From Alphaproteobacteria bacterium (GTDB lineage: Bacteria > Pseudomonadota > Alphaproteobacteria > DSM-16000 > Inquilinaceae): a DNA stretch of 64,000 bases. A model generated the notes under the pieces. The model did no database searches. It had not been told where the DNA came from and saw only the letters and a list, made by a program, of their open reading frames with translations. Made by a program: the position numbers and the translations under genes. The first letter of the stretch is position 1. Each line of letters starts with the position of its first letter. The stretch is from contig JANQSN010000057.1 of the NCBI GenBank assembly GCA_028284045.1, positions 37,031 to 101,030 on the forward strand, in the 5' to 3' direction. This document shows positions 33,638-41,910 of the stretch, piece by piece.

Positions 33638-34564
33638 GTGTCAGAGGCTCCTAAGACGATTGCGGTCATCTGCACGATATACAATGAAGAGGCAGCTCTC
33701 CCGATATTCTTCGAGAGAATTAAAGCGGTTCGGTTGACCGTGACAGATGTTAACTTGAAGCTTTTCTTTATCGAGAATGGTTCGTGGGATCGCAGCCACG
33801 AGATCGTGACGGATTTTTCCGCAGAACACGACTGGGTATTCACGTTTGCGCTTTCGCGGAACTTCGGTTACCAAGGCGCCCTTATGTGTGGCTTCCGCGA
33901 AGTCGAGGCCGATGGCTATATCGTCATCGACGTCGACTGCGAGGATCCGCCCGAAATGTTGACCACGTTCCTTCCCAAATGGCTCGGCGGAATCGACGTG
34001 GTATACGGAGAGCGCCACAACCGGCCCGAGGCGCAAGCACTGAAACTGGCCCGCCGGGCGTTCTATCGGCTGACAAAGTTCATCGCGGATGCGGATTTCA
34101 TCTTGGACATGGCGGAGTTCGCCTTGATCTCGAAACGCGTGCGGGACGTCGTCGTCGCCAATCGGTCGACATCGCCATTCGTGCGCAACGAGATCGCCTA
34201 TTCCGGCTACTCGCGCCTCGCCGTTCCGTACGACCGGCAGCTCCGCGTGGCCGGCAAGACCCACTACCGCATCGTTGGCATGAGCAAGTTCGCGATCAGC
34301 GGCATCTTCACGTCGTCGACATTTCTATTGCGCGTCTGGGGCTACATCGTCCCGATTCTCGTGATGTTCAACCTCGTCGGACTGATCGCGCTTTTCTACA
34401 CGCCCGCAGTCGGAATGGCTTTGGCCGTCGTCAACACGACGGTAATTGCGGCGATTGCGATGTCCGTCTCGCTCTACATTGCTCGGATCTACAAGGATAG
34501 TGTCGGCAGACCGATCTATATTGTCGATGAGCTGAAGAGCGTCCGACCGCCTGGTCCCCAATGA
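33638..34564 (+). CDS. Polyprenyl-phosphate glycosyltransferase, GT2 family (GtrB/ArnC-like)
   Basis: 308 aa from a GTG with GAGAAG upstream; the longer frame overlaps the FAD oxidase gene. GT2 domain: I-A-V-I-C-T-I-Y-N-E-E-A-A-L-P, then S-R-N-F-G-Y-Q-G-A-L and the metal-binding D-V-D-C-E-D-P-P-E. Two C-terminal membrane helices (~235-290) are separated by a short loop, the layout of enzymes that load a sugar onto undecaprenyl phosphate. Such a lipid-linked sugar would be the natural donor for the two GT-C-like proteins encoded downstream. Its GC is lower than in flanking regions. Confidence 0.87.
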   Translation: MSEAPKTIAVICTIYNEEAALPIFFERIKAVRLTVTDVNLKLFFIENGSWDRSHEIVTDFSAEHDWVFTFALSRNFGYQGALMCGFREVEADGYIVIDVDCEDPPEMLTTFLPKWLGGIDVVYGERHNRPEAQALKLARRAFYRLTKFIADADFILDMAEFALISKRVRDVVVANRSTSPFVRNEIAYSGYSRLAVPYDRQLRVAGKTHYRIVGMSKFAISGIFTSSTFLLRVWGYIVPILVMFNLVGLIALFYTPAVGMALAVVNTTVIAAIAMSVSLYIARIYKDSVGRPIYIVDELKSVRPPGPQ

Positions 34565-34624
34565 GGCGCATCGGGCAGCCCGGCCACGGAGCGGCAGGAG
34601 CATGCTGGCGCATGAAGGACCGTC

Positions 34625-36388
34625 ATGACCATGCGTGAACGCGATCAAAGGCCTTGGGCGCCGACGGTGTTCGACGCGGTTGTGATCGCCGTCGTCGGCA
34701 CGATCATTCAGGCGATCTACCTCCGTTTCGGATCGATTTCGTTCGAATGTGATGCCCTGGCGTTCGCGAACAACGCCGACTTCATACTCGGGACCGGCGG
34801 GCCCTATCTGCCCTACCGTGGTCCAGGCTACTCACTGTTCCTGATCGCGACCGGCCGTGGCTGGGTGGACAGCCTGTACGGCACGATCGCGGCGCAGGCC
34901 GCGATGGGGATCGCGGCCCCGGTATTGGTCTATCTGACCCTTCGCCCGCTCGGCCGATGGGTTGGCATCGTGGCTGCGGCGATGCTCTTGGCGTCGGCAA
35001 CCAGCTTCAGCTACGCGCTGGTTATCCTTCCACAGCAACTATCCATGTTCCTGATCGTTGCCTGTGTTTTCTTCTTTTCACGCTATTATTTCAGTGACCG
35101 GCCGCTGTATCTTTACGCGCTGGCCGTGACCGCGGTCTTGGCCATGCTGACCCGTGGTGAAGGACTGCCACTGCTGCTTATTCTCGGTGGCTTCAGCGCG
35201 TTGGTCTCACTTGTCCGTCGGCGAAACCGGGCGCATGTCGCACTGGCCTGCCTTTGCAGCCTGGTTCTTGTCTTCGCCCACACCAACCAACGCAGCCAAA
35301 CGCTGAACGACCCGTCGCTCACGACCAGCCTGTCGAACTGGAGTGGCCGTCAGTTCTTCCTGCAGCCCTACCTGCTGCAGGGTCGGCACGTCGAGCGTAT
35401 CCGCCGGACGGTGCTGGCCGAACCCGCGAACGGCGAATGGTCACGGCATTTCGTGCACCCGGATAACGGCGCCGCCAGCCGGCGGTTCTACGAGATGATT
35501 GAGGCGGCTTACGCCGATCCGGCCGCCTATGCGTATCTCGAAGCGCTGCTCGACCCTGAGAACGCCGGAGAGGCTGCCGGCACGGGCTCTGCCGACAGCG
35601 TCTATCACCGTCTGTTCGGCCAGTTCGAGGGCGATCACCGGGCCCTGGCCATGAACGTCTTCACCGCGCCCCACATGGTCTATTTCGACAATATCTGGCC
35701 GATGCTGGACCGGGACATGGGTATGCGGGCGTCCGACGCGATCTTCATGGATGTCGCCTGGGAAGCGGTCTGGGCCAACCCTGAGATTCTGATCGCCTTC
35801 GCCCAAAACGCCTTCTGGTACCTGGGCATCGATCTCGTTTCCGTATTGGAGGGCCGAGCCGGGCCCGGCGACACCATCAGGCAGGCGCGGTACTGGGCGA
35901 GTAGCGATCGACCTCCCCCGGGCAGCGATGAAACAGGCGGGTTGGTTCGGAACTTTGTCATCAACGCATACTTCTATCCGCGGTTCGACGTCGCCGGGTG
36001 CGCATCGGCGGGCCTGTCGGACGAAGTATTCCAGGACTACGCGCGAAGCTACCCAGAGATGGGTGGAGGCGACGGACAGGCCACGACCATCCTGACGGCG
36101 TTGGAGTTCACGGGCACGTTGACCATGATGGTCACGGGGCTCGGCGTCGTTCTTGGCTGGTGGATTCTCCTGTTTTCGCCGCGCAGGTTGTTCTGGCTGT
36201 CGATCGGCCTGTCCGCGTTGGCCACTCTCGCGATCATCTCCGCCGGCAATACCGCCTCGGCCAAGTATGATCCGATCCTCCAGCCAATGTTTGCGATGAT
36301 TTTCGCCGGGGTGCTGAGCGACGTTGTTGGTCGGCTGGTCGGTGGCCGCGACCGCCGCGGAACGGACGCGCTGAAGGAGAGAACGTGA
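34625..36388 (+). CDS. GT-C-like polytopic membrane protein, paralogue A
   Basis: 587 aa with about nine membrane segments in the first ~220 residues, a ~250-residue hydrophilic region (~230-480) and two or three C-terminal helices. An acidic first loop (I-S-F-E-C-D-A-L-A-F) and Y-R-G-P-G-Y-S resemble the first-loop acid of GT-C enzymes such as ArnT/PMT. It is clearly paralogous to the next gene: F-x-C-D-A-L, P-G-Y-S-x-F-L-I-A, N-W-S-G-R-Q-x-F-L-Q-P-Y and G-S-A-D-S-x-Y-H. No family name recognised. Likely a glycosyltransferase using polyprenyl-P-sugar. Confidence 0.7.
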   Translation: MTMRERDQRPWAPTVFDAVVIAVVGTIIQAIYLRFGSISFECDALAFANNADFILGTGGPYLPYRGPGYSLFLIATGRGWVDSLYGTIAAQAAMGIAAPVLVYLTLRPLGRWVGIVAAAMLLASATSFSYALVILPQQLSMFLIVACVFFFSRYYFSDRPLYLYALAVTAVLAMLTRGEGLPLLLILGGFSALVSLVRRRNRAHVALACLCSLVLVFAHTNQRSQTLNDPSLTTSLSNWSGRQFFLQPYLLQGRHVERIRRTVLAEPANGEWSRHFVHPDNGAASRRFYEMIEAAYADPAAYAYLEALLDPENAGEAAGTGSADSVYHRLFGQFEGDHRALAMNVFTAPHMVYFDNIWPMLDRDMGMRASDAIFMDVAWEAVWANPEILIAFAQNAFWYLGIDLVSVLEGRAGPGDTIRQARYWASSDRPPPGSDETGGLVRNFVINAYFYPRFDVAGCASAGLSDEVFQDYARSYPEMGGGDGQATTILTALEFTGTLTMMVTGLGVVLGWWILLFSPRRLFWLSIGLSALATLAIISAGNTASAKYDPILQPMFAMIFAGVLSDVVGRLVGGRDRRGTDALKERT

Positions 36389-36424
36389 CCGGAGTCTCGG
36401 GAATGACACGCGGGTGCCGTTCAG

Positions 36425-38296
36425 ATGCCTGACTATCCTGCCGGACTGAACCCAGCCGATGTGGCGATCGCGATCGCACTGAGTCTCGTCGGGTTCCTGG
36501 CCTGCGCGCTTGTGTGGTCGACAGGCTGGCGCAAGTTGGTTGGACCGACGACAGATCATCCTGCCCCGCATGAGACCGGCCAGACGACCGGTTGGCGCGC
36601 CCGCTTCGGGGCACCGCCGCTGGTCTACAATAGGGTAGATCTGATCGTCGTCATCGCCTGCGCAACCATCGGCCAAACAGTCTACCTCTTTCTGACGAGA
36701 ATTTCGTTCGACTGCGACGCCCTCACCTTCCTTCACATGGCCCGCTACCTGGCCGAGGGCGAGGGAGTCTATCTGCCATCGCGGGCGCCAGGTTACTCGA
36801 TATTCCTGATCGCGTCGGGTCAGGTCGCCTTCTATTCCTTCCAAGGCACGATCTTCCTGAAGTCACTGATCGGCATGCTAACGCCGGTCCTGATCTACCT
36901 CACGCTCTCCCCGATCAATCGCCGACTCGCGCTCGCCGCCGCATTGTTGGTGATGGCGTCGTCAATTGCATTTACCTATGTCAAGGCGATGACGCCACAG
37001 CATTTCTTCATGCTGTTCATTGCGCTTTCTTTCTATTTCTATTCCCGTTACTATTTCACTGGCTCTGGGCGCTACATCTTCTTTGCACTTGTTGCCGCGC
37101 TCCTCTCGATCTTCGTCAGGGGTGAGGGGCTTGCCGTTTTGGCCGCAATGCTGCTCATGCTGTCCTTCCGCGTCCTCTGGACCCGAAAGGATATCGGCAA
37201 ACTTGCTGCGGCATTCGGTGTGCTGGCTATCATCTTCTTGGCCCACGGCACGATGCGGAGCATCATCCTCGATGACTGGTCCGTCTTGACGAGCACGACG
37301 AACTGGAGCGGTCGGCAGCTTTTCCTTCAGCCCTATTTCATCCAGGCGAACAACGTTGCCTTCGTCCGTTCCAACCTACTGGGAACTGCGGAACCGGACG
37401 AAGAGCCCCCCATTCTGATCCGGCCGGAAAACGGGCCGGAGAGCCGTCGGTTCAGGGACGCGGTTGGTGCCTTCTACGAGGACCCGGAGAACTATGAGTA
37501 TCTGCTGCCGCTGCTGCATCCGGAGGCGGTCTGGGGCGCGACCAATGAGATCGGTTCCGCAGACTCGATCTATCATCAACTCTTCGGCCAGTTCGACGGT
37601 GACGCGCAGCAGATTGCCGACAATGTCTTCGAGTCTCCGATCCAGATCTACTTCGATAATCTTTGGCCGCTGTTCGACCGGAGCATCGGCCGAACCGCCG
37701 CGGACAATCTGTTTCGCGATGTCGCCCTTGAGGCGATGGCCGAGAACCCTGAATTGATCCTGTCTATGGCGCACAACGCGTCATGGTATGTCGGCCTCGA
37801 CCTGTTTGGACTGCTGGAACGTATGGTCGGTACGGAACCGACAAGGCCGATGATCCGGCGCCTCGGGCTCGACAACTACCTCAATCCGGTCTTCGACGGG
37901 GCGGCGTGCGCGAGCAACGGCCTGCCCGGACCGATGTTTGCCGAGTATGAACGGGACCACTTCAAGCCGGGCACCGAGGCTGGCGGCTGGGCCTTGGCCA
38001 CACTGACCCAGCTTCAGTTCCTGCGGGTTCACGTCACCGTACTGGCCGGAGGGATCTTCATGGCGTTGTGGTGGTCGCTGCTGTTCACCCGGCATCGCGA
38101 ATTCTGGATCACGCTCGGCATCGCCACCGTGCTGATGGTCGGCGTGGTCTCCAGCGCGAACATCCCCGGCGAACGCTACGAACCCGGCACACTCCCCCTC
38201 GTCATCATGATCGCCTGCGGATGCGTTCATACGCTCTTGGTGTTCGCGACACGTCTCCTCGGCGGGTCTCGGCACCGGGCCGGTCGCGTGGCTTGA
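36425..38296 (+). CDS. GT-C-like polytopic membrane protein, paralogue B
   Basis: 623 aa; paralogue of the preceding gene with an extra ~55-residue N-terminal segment that adds one membrane helix. Shares I-S-F-D-C-D-A-L, P-G-Y-S-I-F-L-I-A-S-G, T-N-W-S-G-R-Q-L-F-L-Q-P-Y, G-S-A-D-S-I-Y-H-Q-L-F-G-Q-F and Y-F-D-N-L-W-P-L-F-D-R. The stretch 36640-37270 is AT-richer than the surroundings. The two copies are divergent, suggesting different acceptors or donors rather than a recent duplication. Start codon lacks a strong ribosome binding site. Confidence 0.7.
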   Translation: MPDYPAGLNPADVAIAIALSLVGFLACALVWSTGWRKLVGPTTDHPAPHETGQTTGWRARFGAPPLVYNRVDLIVVIACATIGQTVYLFLTRISFDCDALTFLHMARYLAEGEGVYLPSRAPGYSIFLIASGQVAFYSFQGTIFLKSLIGMLTPVLIYLTLSPINRRLALAAALLVMASSIAFTYVKAMTPQHFFMLFIALSFYFYSRYYFTGSGRYIFFALVAALLSIFVRGEGLAVLAAMLLMLSFRVLWTRKDIGKLAAAFGVLAIIFLAHGTMRSIILDDWSVLTSTTNWSGRQLFLQPYFIQANNVAFVRSNLLGTAEPDEEPPILIRPENGPESRRFRDAVGAFYEDPENYEYLLPLLHPEAVWGATNEIGSADSIYHQLFGQFDGDAQQIADNVFESPIQIYFDNLWPLFDRSIGRTAADNLFRDVALEAMAENPELILSMAHNASWYVGLDLFGLLERMVGTEPTRPMIRRLGLDNYLNPVFDGAACASNGLPGPMFAEYERDHFKPGTEAGGWALATLTQLQFLRVHVTVLAGGIFMALWWSLLFTRHREFWITLGIATVLMVGVVSSANIPGERYEPGTLPLVIMIACGCVHTLLVFATRLLGGSRHRAGRVA

Positions 38297-38330
38297 CCCG
38301 CGCGCGTCCCCGACACGAGGGCCCCGAGAC

Positions 38331-38825
38331 GTGAGTTACGGCGTCAACCTTCTGAGCCCATCTCTCTGGTTCAAGTACTTCGGACGGCGGCTGTTCTCGA
38401 TGGTGCCGCCGTCAGCCATCAAGAACGCCGGTTTCGCGGCCACCGGCATCTCGATCGGCCGAAACGCCTTCATCGGCGATGGCGTCTACTTCATCGACGG
38501 CTTTCGGCCTGGGTTGATAGAGCTTGGCGAAGGTGCGGTGCTGTCGCCCCGCGTGACCGTCGTTGCGGCAGCGGAGCCCGGGGGATCTTTCCTGCCTTTG
38601 GAATACGCGGTGTCGAAGACCGCGCGGATCACCGTCGGGGAGGGCGCATGGATCGGCGTTGGCGCCGTACTGCTGCCCGGCATCAGCATTGGGCGCGGGG
38701 CAATCGTCGGGGCGAACGCCGTTGTGACGAAAGACGTGCCCGAGATGGAGGTGTGGGCCGGCGTTCCGGCCCGGGCTCTGAAGTCGGTCTCGGATTTCGG
38801 AAGAATTGCTGTCAGCTCCCATTGA
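38331..38825 (+). CDS. Hexapeptide-repeat acyltransferase (WbbJ/LbH family)
   Basis: 164 aa from a GTG. Left-handed beta-helix repeats (I-S-I-G-R-N-A-F-I-G-D-G, then I-T-V-G-E-G-A-W-I-G-V-G-A-V-L-L-P-G-I-S-I-G-R-G-A-I-V-G-A-N-A-V-V-T-K-D-V-P) end in the family's W-A-G-V-P-A-R. It transfers acetyl or another acyl group to a sugar O or N. As the last gene of the plus-strand glycan arm, it may acetylate the amino group installed by the aminotransferase, though O-acetylation is equally possible. Confidence 0.85.
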   Translation: MSYGVNLLSPSLWFKYFGRRLFSMVPPSAIKNAGFAATGISIGRNAFIGDGVYFIDGFRPGLIELGEGAVLSPRVTVVAAAEPGGSFLPLEYAVSKTARITVGEGAWIGVGAVLLPGISIGRGAIVGANAVVTKDVPEMEVWAGVPARALKSVSDFGRIAVSSH

Positions 38826-38848
38826 TCGCACAACGTCGCATAGCACGT

Positions 38849-38887
38849 CTCGACACGTTCATCTGCGGCAGCCGGCTGTTGAGGCCG
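38849..38887 (-). pseudogene. 39-nt relic of an rfbC-like epimerase gene
   Basis: 38849-38887 matches 25609-25647 inside intact rfbC at 36 of 39 positions and in the same orientation. Translated on the minus strand it gives G-L-N-S-R-L-P-Q-M-N-V-S-R against G-L-N-S-R-L-P-Q-I-N-L-S-R in the intact protein. Similarity stops on both sides, so this is a leftover fragment in the 69-bp gap between the acyltransferase and crp genes, not a functional gene. Confidence 0.7.
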
Positions 38888-38894
38888 ACGGCCG

Positions 38895-39602
38895 TCAGGC
38901 CAGCTCCCCGTCGCTGATCACGTCCTCAAGCGCAGCCGTATCGCGGATCACCACATGGCGGCGTTCCAGCGCGATCCAGCCTTCCCGGCGCCAGGACTGC
39001 AGGTGCTTGTTGATGCTCTCCCGGCTGGTGCCGAGGAGCTGGCCAAGCTCGCTCTGGGAGATCGCCATGGCGATGCGTCGGCTGCCGTCGGCGAGCGTCT
39101 CGCCGTAGTTTCGCTCCAGCATCAACAGACGCTTGGCCAGGCGCGCCGGCAGCGGCAGGAAGGCGGCATCCTCGATCCGCTCGCTCATCGCCCGCAGCCG
39201 CTGGCACAACAGGCCGAGCAGGTGGATCGACAAGAGCGGCACCGCCTCCATCAGAGCCACGAAGTCGCCGCGCCGGATGGTCAGCAGGCGGGTCGCACCC
39301 AGGGCTGCGGCATCCGCCGTGCGCGGCAAGCCGTCCAAAAGGGCGATCTCGCCGAACACCTCGCCGGGCTCCAGGATGTTCAGCACCACCTCCCGCCCGC
39401 CGGGTGAGCTGGCGGTAATGCGGATCTTGCCCTCCAGCACGCCGTAGAGCGCGTCGCCCTCGTCGCCCTTCTGGAACAGCACCGCTCCGTCGTCGAGGCG
39501 GCGCACCCGCGCCAGCGCCGCCACCCGCGCCAACGTGGCGTCGTCCAGGCCGGCGAACAGATAGGTGCCGGCGACCATCCGGGTCAGTTCGTCGATGGAC
39601 AT
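38895..39602 (-). CDS. Crp/Fnr-family transcriptional regulator
   Basis: 235 aa from the ATG at 39602 with GGGAGG 9 bp upstream; the longer frame lacks support. N-terminal cyclic-nucleotide-binding fold (L-F-Q-K-G-D-E-G-D-A-L-Y-G-V-L-E-G, E-P-G-E-V-F-G-E-I-A-L-L-D-G-L-P-R-T-A-D), dimer helix, and a Crp-type HTH I-S-Q-S-E-L-G-Q-L-L-G-T-S-R-E-S-I-N-K-H-L. No N-terminal FNR cysteine cluster. It diverges from the livK2 operon across ~140 bp and probably controls it. Confidence 0.87.
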   Translation of the reverse strand: MSIDELTRMVAGTYLFAGLDDATLARVAALARVRRLDDGAVLFQKGDEGDALYGVLEGKIRITASSPGGREVVLNILEPGEVFGEIALLDGLPRTADAAALGATRLLTIRRGDFVALMEAVPLLSIHLLGLLCQRLRAMSERIEDAAFLPLPARLAKRLLMLERNYGETLADGSRRIAMAISQSELGQLLGTSRESINKHLQSWRREGWIALERRHVVIRDTAALEDVISDGELA

Positions 39603-39742
39603 GCGGCCGATCCTCCCAAGTGTCCGTTCCAGAGTGCCGATGGGGAGCTTGGTGCCTTGAATTACCGCGGCGCAGGCGTCAATGGTGTCACCGCCGCAGG
39701 CCCCGACGCCGCCGGCGACCAACAAGGGAGGCAAGAGACCCC

Positions 39743-40924
39743 ATGGCGACCCGTACCTTCGTGGCCGTGACCGCGACGGCCTTGGCCGCGGCGGCGATGC
39801 TGGCGGCCCCGCCCGCCGGCGCCGAGAGCCTGCGTATCGGCATGATCACCACGCTGTCGGGCGGCGGCTCCGGCCTCGGCATCGACATCCGCGACGGCTT
39901 CCTGCTGGGCGTGGCGCATGCCGACGGCCGGCTGGGCGGCGTGGAGACGGAGGTGATCGAGGCGGACGACGAACGCCGGCCGGAACTGGCCGTGCAGCTC
40001 GCCGACCGCATGGTCCAGCGCGACGAGGTGCACATCGTCACCGGTATCGTCTGGTCGAACCTGGCGCTGGCCATCATGCCGACACTGGCCCGCGAAGAAA
40101 CGGTGTTCGTCAGCCCGAATGCCGGCCCGTCGGCGCTGGCCGGCGAGCAATGCAGCCGGTACTTCTTCAACGTCGCCTATCAGAACGACAACAACCACGA
40201 GGCGATGGGCCAGCATGTCGCCAACGAGGGCTATGAGCGGGTGTTCCTGCTCGCCCCCAACTACCCGGCGGGCCAGGACTCGCTGACCGGCTTCAAGCGC
40301 TTCTTCGACGGCGAGGTGGTGGAGGAGGTCTACACCCAGCTCGGCCAGCTCGACTACGCCGCGGAGATCGCGCAGATCCGCGCCGCGGAACCGGATGCCG
40401 TCTTCTTCTTCCTGCCCGGTGGCATGGGCATCAACTTCCTCAAGCAATACGATCAGGCCGGCATGAAGGACGAGGTGCCGGTGTTCGGCCCGGCCTTCTC
40501 GCTCAGCCAGGACATCCTGGGCGCGGTCGGCGACGCCGCACTCGGCGTCTACAACACCGCGCAGTGGAGCCCGGATCTCGACAACGACGGCAATGCCCGC
40601 TTCGTCGCCGACTTCCAGGCGGCCTATGACCGTCTGCCGTCGCTCTATGCCGCGCAGGCCTACGATGCGGCCCAGCTCATCGGCGCGGCGGTGGCGGCGA
40701 TCGGCGGCGATGTGGAGGACACCGACGCCCTGATCGCCGCCCTGGAGACGGCCGAGTTCGACAGTATCCGCGGCCCCTTCCGCTTCAACACCAACCATTT
40801 CCCCATCCAGGACTTCTATCTGCGCCAGGTGGTGGCGCGGGAGGACGGCACCTTGACCAACCGGATGGTCGACACGGTCTTCACCGACCATGCGGACGTC
40901 TACGCCGCGGATTGCAGCTTCTAA
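39743..40924 (+). CDS. Second HAAT-family periplasmic binding protein
   Basis: 393 aa. Signal peptide MATRTFVAVTATALAAAAMLAAPPAGA with cleavage before E-S-L-R-I-G, and GGGAGG upstream of the ATG. Peripla_BP_6 domain: M-I-T-T-L-S-G-G-G-S-G-L-G, V-T-G-I-V-W-S-N-L-A-L-A, F-V-S-P-N-A-G-P-S. It is only distantly similar to the first livK (8083), so the two transporters serve different ligands. First gene of a complete five-gene importer operon. Confidence 0.88.
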   Translation: MATRTFVAVTATALAAAAMLAAPPAGAESLRIGMITTLSGGGSGLGIDIRDGFLLGVAHADGRLGGVETEVIEADDERRPELAVQLADRMVQRDEVHIVTGIVWSNLALAIMPTLAREETVFVSPNAGPSALAGEQCSRYFFNVAYQNDNNHEAMGQHVANEGYERVFLLAPNYPAGQDSLTGFKRFFDGEVVEEVYTQLGQLDYAAEIAQIRAAEPDAVFFFLPGGMGINFLKQYDQAGMKDEVPVFGPAFSLSQDILGAVGDAALGVYNTAQWSPDLDNDGNARFVADFQAAYDRLPSLYAAQAYDAAQLIGAAVAAIGGDVEDTDALIAALETAEFDSIRGPFRFNTNHFPIQDFYLRQVVAREDGTLTNRMVDTVFTDHADVYAADCSF

Positions 40925-40989
40925 CGACCGACCACCTCTGACCTGTCGCGGGGGCCGACCGGCCTCCGCGACAAGAGCCTTGGATCCCC

Positions 40990-41910
40990 ATGGACCCCGC
41001 CCTCGTCGTCGAGCAGACGCTGAACGGCTTCCAGCTCGGCGTCATGCTGTTCCTGATGGCCGCCGGGCTGACCCTGGTCTTCGGGATCATGGACCTGATC
41101 AACCTGGCGCACGGCTCGCTCTACATGGTCGGCGCCTATCTGACGGCGACCTTCGCGCAAGCCTTCGACAGCTTCCTGCTGGGCCTGCTGCTCGCCCTAC
41201 CGGCGGCCGCCCTGGTGGGCGTGATCGTCGAGGTCACGGCGCTCCGCACGCTCTACCGGCGCGCCCATCTCGACCAGGTGCTGGCGACCTTCGGCCTGAT
41301 CCTCTTCTTCAACGAGCTGGTGCGGATGATCTGGGGACCGGTGCCGATCCGCCTCGACCCGCCGGACTTTTTGGCGGGTCAGGTGGAGGTGCTGCCGGGC
41401 ATCCCGTACTCCGCCTTTCGCCTCGCGATCATCGTGGTCGGTATCGCGGTCGCCATCGGCCTTTGGGCGCTGATCGCGCGCACGCGGCTGGGCATGCGCA
41501 TTCGCGCCGGGGCCAGCAACCGGCCGATGGCGACGGCGCTGGGCGTCGACATCGCCCGGCTGTTCACCGTCGTCTTCGCGCTGGGGGCGGCCCTGGCGGC
41601 GCTGGCCGGTGGAATGGCCGGCGCGGTGCTGTCGGTGGAGGTCGGCATGGGCGAGCAGATCCTGCTGCTCACCTTCGTCGTCATCGTCATCGGCGGCATC
41701 GGATCGGTCCGCGGCGCCTTCTTCGGCGCCTTGCTGGTCGGCCTGGTGGACACCTATGGCCGGGCCTTCCTGCCCGACCTGTTGCGCCTGGTGCTGGAGC
41801 CGGCGGTGGCCGACGGGGTCGGTGCGTCACTGGCCTCCATGGCGATCTATCTGGTGATGGCGCTGGTCCTGGTGGTGCGGCCGCGCGGCCTGTTCCCCGC
41901 CCATGGATGA
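40990..41910 (+). CDS. HAAT-family permease, LivH type (second operon)
   Basis: 306 aa, about eight membrane helices, with the LivH start G-L-T-L-V-F-G-I-M-D-L-I-N-L-A-H-G-S-L-Y-M-V-G-A-Y and coupling loop G-A-S-N-R-P-M-A-T-A-L-G-V-D. It overlaps the next gene by 8 nt. It forms the membrane channel with the LivM-type protein. Confidence 0.92.
   Translation: MDPALVVEQTLNGFQLGVMLFLMAAGLTLVFGIMDLINLAHGSLYMVGAYLTATFAQAFDSFLLGLLLALPAAALVGVIVEVTALRTLYRRAHLDQVLATFGLILFFNELVRMIWGPVPIRLDPPDFLAGQVEVLPGIPYSAFRLAIIVVGIAVAIGLWALIARTRLGMRIRAGASNRPMATALGVDIARLFTVVFALGAALAALAGGMAGAVLSVEVGMGEQILLLTFVVIVIGGIGSVRGAFFGALLVGLVDTYGRAFLPDLLRLVLEPAVADGVGASLASMAIYLVMALVLVVRPRGLFPAHG

Noticed and set aside
34625..38296. 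Wzx flippase or Wzy polymerase
   Set aside because: Topology (helices, large soluble insert, few C-terminal helices) and the acidic first loop fit GT-C enzymes better; no Wzx-like 12-helix pattern is seen.
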